Source of the DNA: Oscillospiraceae bacterium
GTDB lineage: Bacteria; Bacillota_A; Clostridia; Oscillospirales; CAG-272
Assembly: GCA_015064195.1 (NCBI GenBank)
Contig: SVSO01000063.1
Coordinates: 1-13,495, forward strand
Reading direction: 5' to 3'
DNA: 13,495 nt
Below the pieces are notes generated by a model. That model searched no databases, was not told where the DNA came from, and saw only the letters and a list, made by a program, of their open reading frames with translations. Below, piece by piece: positions 12,365 through 13,495 of the stretch. The stretch's first letter is position 1. Every line of letters begins with the position of its first letter. The position numbers were made by a program, and so were the translations under genes.

Positions 12365-13495
12365 ATGAATCTGAACCCAAAACGGCTGATCACCGTCCTG
12401 CTCAGTGTCATGATGCCGCTCACGGCCGGTATTTCCGTCCGGGCTGATGAGCGTGTGGACGTGATCGTCACACTGACGCCGCCCGACGGTGAAGCTGCCG
12501 GTTATGCCGCCGGTTTTGCCCATGCCGTGGCCGATTATTACGGCTTCACCGGCGATTATATTTATGATACCCTTCTCTGCGGCTTTCATCTGGAGCTGCC
12601 GGAGTCGCGGATCCCCGAGCTTCTTTCCCTTGACGGCGTGGAGAGCGTGATCCCCTGCGGAAGCTTTTCCGCGCTGGAAGCAGAATCCGTCTATACCTCC
12701 GCCGATGCCGTTGCATCTGCCCGCACCCTCGCCGGGCTTGACGGCGTTTCCTACACCGGCGACGGCGTGACAGTGGCGGTGCTGGACGACGGCTTCGACG
12801 TGACCCATCCCGCTTTTTCCCGGAATGTGACGGAGGTGCTGTCGATTGATGCCCTCGACAGCGCGCCCATCAACAGCCGCCTGTCTGCTCTCCGGTATGT
12901 GGACTCCGCCGCGGATTTTTATGTGAATTCCAAGATCCCCTTCCGCTTTGACTATGCGGGACTTGACACGGATGTGGCCGCAAACAGCAGTCACGGCACC
13001 CATGTGGCGGGCATCATCGGTGCGGGAAGCGGCACGGCTCCCGACTGCCAGCTGCTGCTCATGAAAATCTTTGATGATGCGGGACGCGCTTCCGATCAGA
13101 CGCTGCTGGCAGCACTGGAGGATGCGTATCGGCTGGGCGCAGATGTGGTCAACCTGAGTCTCGGCGAATATGCAGGCTCAGCCACAACAAGCCAGCTCTC
13201 CGGCATCGACCGGGTGCTGGAAAAACTGCGTACCGCCGGATGCACGGTGGTCTGCGCATCGGGAAACTATTCCGTCACCACTGCGCGGGGTGAGCTTGCG
13301 GGGACGACCGTGCTCCCCACCGTCGATTACACGGATTACGGCACGCTCAGCACGCCCGCCGCATCCGAAGCTGTGATGGCCGTCACCAGCGTTGACAGCG
13401 GCTTCACCTTCACCGAATATTTCCTCCATCCGGCCACCGGTACGGCCTTCCTCTATAACGACACCGGCGACGATTTCGGGCTGACCGAGGACGGC
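12365..13495 (+). CDS. Secreted subtilisin-like serine protease (S8), 3' truncated by the window
   Basis: The first 377 residues of a longer protein; the frame stays open to the last base. N-terminus MNLNPKRLITVLLSVMMPL then TAGISVRA is a Sec signal peptide. Residues about 30-105 resemble an inhibitor/prodomain (I9-like) segment. The S8 catalytic domain follows: VAVLDDGFDVTHPAF with Asp141, SSHGTHVAGIIGAG with His210, then VVNLSLGEYAG, VVCASGNYS and TPAASEAVMAVTS. The catalytic Ser has not been reached. The layout (long insert after the Asn region, ending near a predicted PA-like insert) fits lactocepin/C5a-peptidase-type cell envelope proteases, so the full protein may exceed 1000 residues with a surface anchor; that is inference. 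Role: extracellular protein or peptide degradation. It has its own promoter and is divergent from alpha-galactosidase. Confidence 0.9.
   Translation, partial: MNLNPKRLITVLLSVMMPLTAGISVRADERVDVIVTLTPPDGEAAGYAAGFAHAVADYYGFTGDYIYDTLLCGFHLELPESRIPELLSLDGVESVIPCGSFSALEAESVYTSADAVASARTLAGLDGVSYTGDGVTVAVLDDGFDVTHPAFSRNVTEVLSIDALDSAPINSRLSALRYVDSAADFYVNSKIPFRFDYAGLDTDVAANSSHGTHVAGIIGAGSGTAPDCQLLLMKIFDDAGRASDQTLLAALEDAYRLGADVVNLSLGEYAGSATTSQLSGIDRVLEKLRTAGCTVVCASGNYSVTTARGELAGTTVLPTVDYTDYGTLSTPAASEAVMAVTSVDSGFTFTEYFLHPATGTAFLYNDTGDDFGLTEDG

Noticed and set aside
12311..13003. A 230-codon open frame antisense to the protease start
   Set aside because: It runs through the protease promoter and opposite its signal peptide and Asp/His motifs.

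Overview
The window looks like chromosomal DNA of an uncultured, spore-lineage, anaerobic gut or rumen Clostridium relative (class Clostridia, Oscillospirales/Ruminococcaceae-like). Several things point there: a DUF4317 protein and a YlmC/YmxH protein, both typical of Clostridia; a secreted SleB-type cell wall hydrolase; GC-rich genes separated by AT-rich gaps; textbook sigma-A promoters; strong AGGAGG-type ribosome sites; and intergenic palindromic repeats. This assignment is an inference from gene families, not a database match.

Layout, left to right. (1) A minus-strand ArsR/SmtB-type metal sensor with a consensus promoter and a matching operator over its start site. (2) A plus-strand unit: promoter, about 155 nt of foldable leader, a 16-codon leader peptide, then a secreted cell wall hydrolase overlapping it by GTGA, ending at a terminator. 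(3) A divergent pair from one 146-bp control region: DUF4317 (minus) and an SGNH/GDSL hydrolase (plus). (4) A repeat-rich 580-bp gap holding tandem palindromes, a MITE-like inverted repeat pair, a full-consensus promoter and a long leader, leading into a CNNM/CorC-type membrane protein. (5) A small YlmC/YmxH gene convergent with it, sharing a 26-bp palindromic terminator. (6) A carbohydrate region: a GH2 beta-mannosidase-like gene (plus), facing a two-gene minus-strand operon of GH36 alpha-galactosidase and an EamA/DMT permease joined by ATGA overlap. A cluster of hairpins separates the two. (7) The start of a secreted subtilisin-like (S8) protease, cut by the window end.

How the genes fit together. 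The alpha-galactosidase and beta-mannosidase-like enzyme lack signal peptides, so they probably finish imported galactomannan-type oligosaccharides in the cytoplasm; the DMT permease may move a related small solute. The remaining genes are separate housekeeping, envelope or regulatory units, each with its own promoter.

The least explained parts are the two long, foldable 5' leaders (before the hydrolase and before the CorC-type gene). Both contain short ORFs and an internal anti-Shine-Dalgarno segment that could sequester the downstream ribosome site. The clustered palindromes at 4307-4370, 4435-4574 and 8915-9071 also lack a clear explanation. No tRNA, rRNA, CRISPR array, transposase or phage gene was seen.
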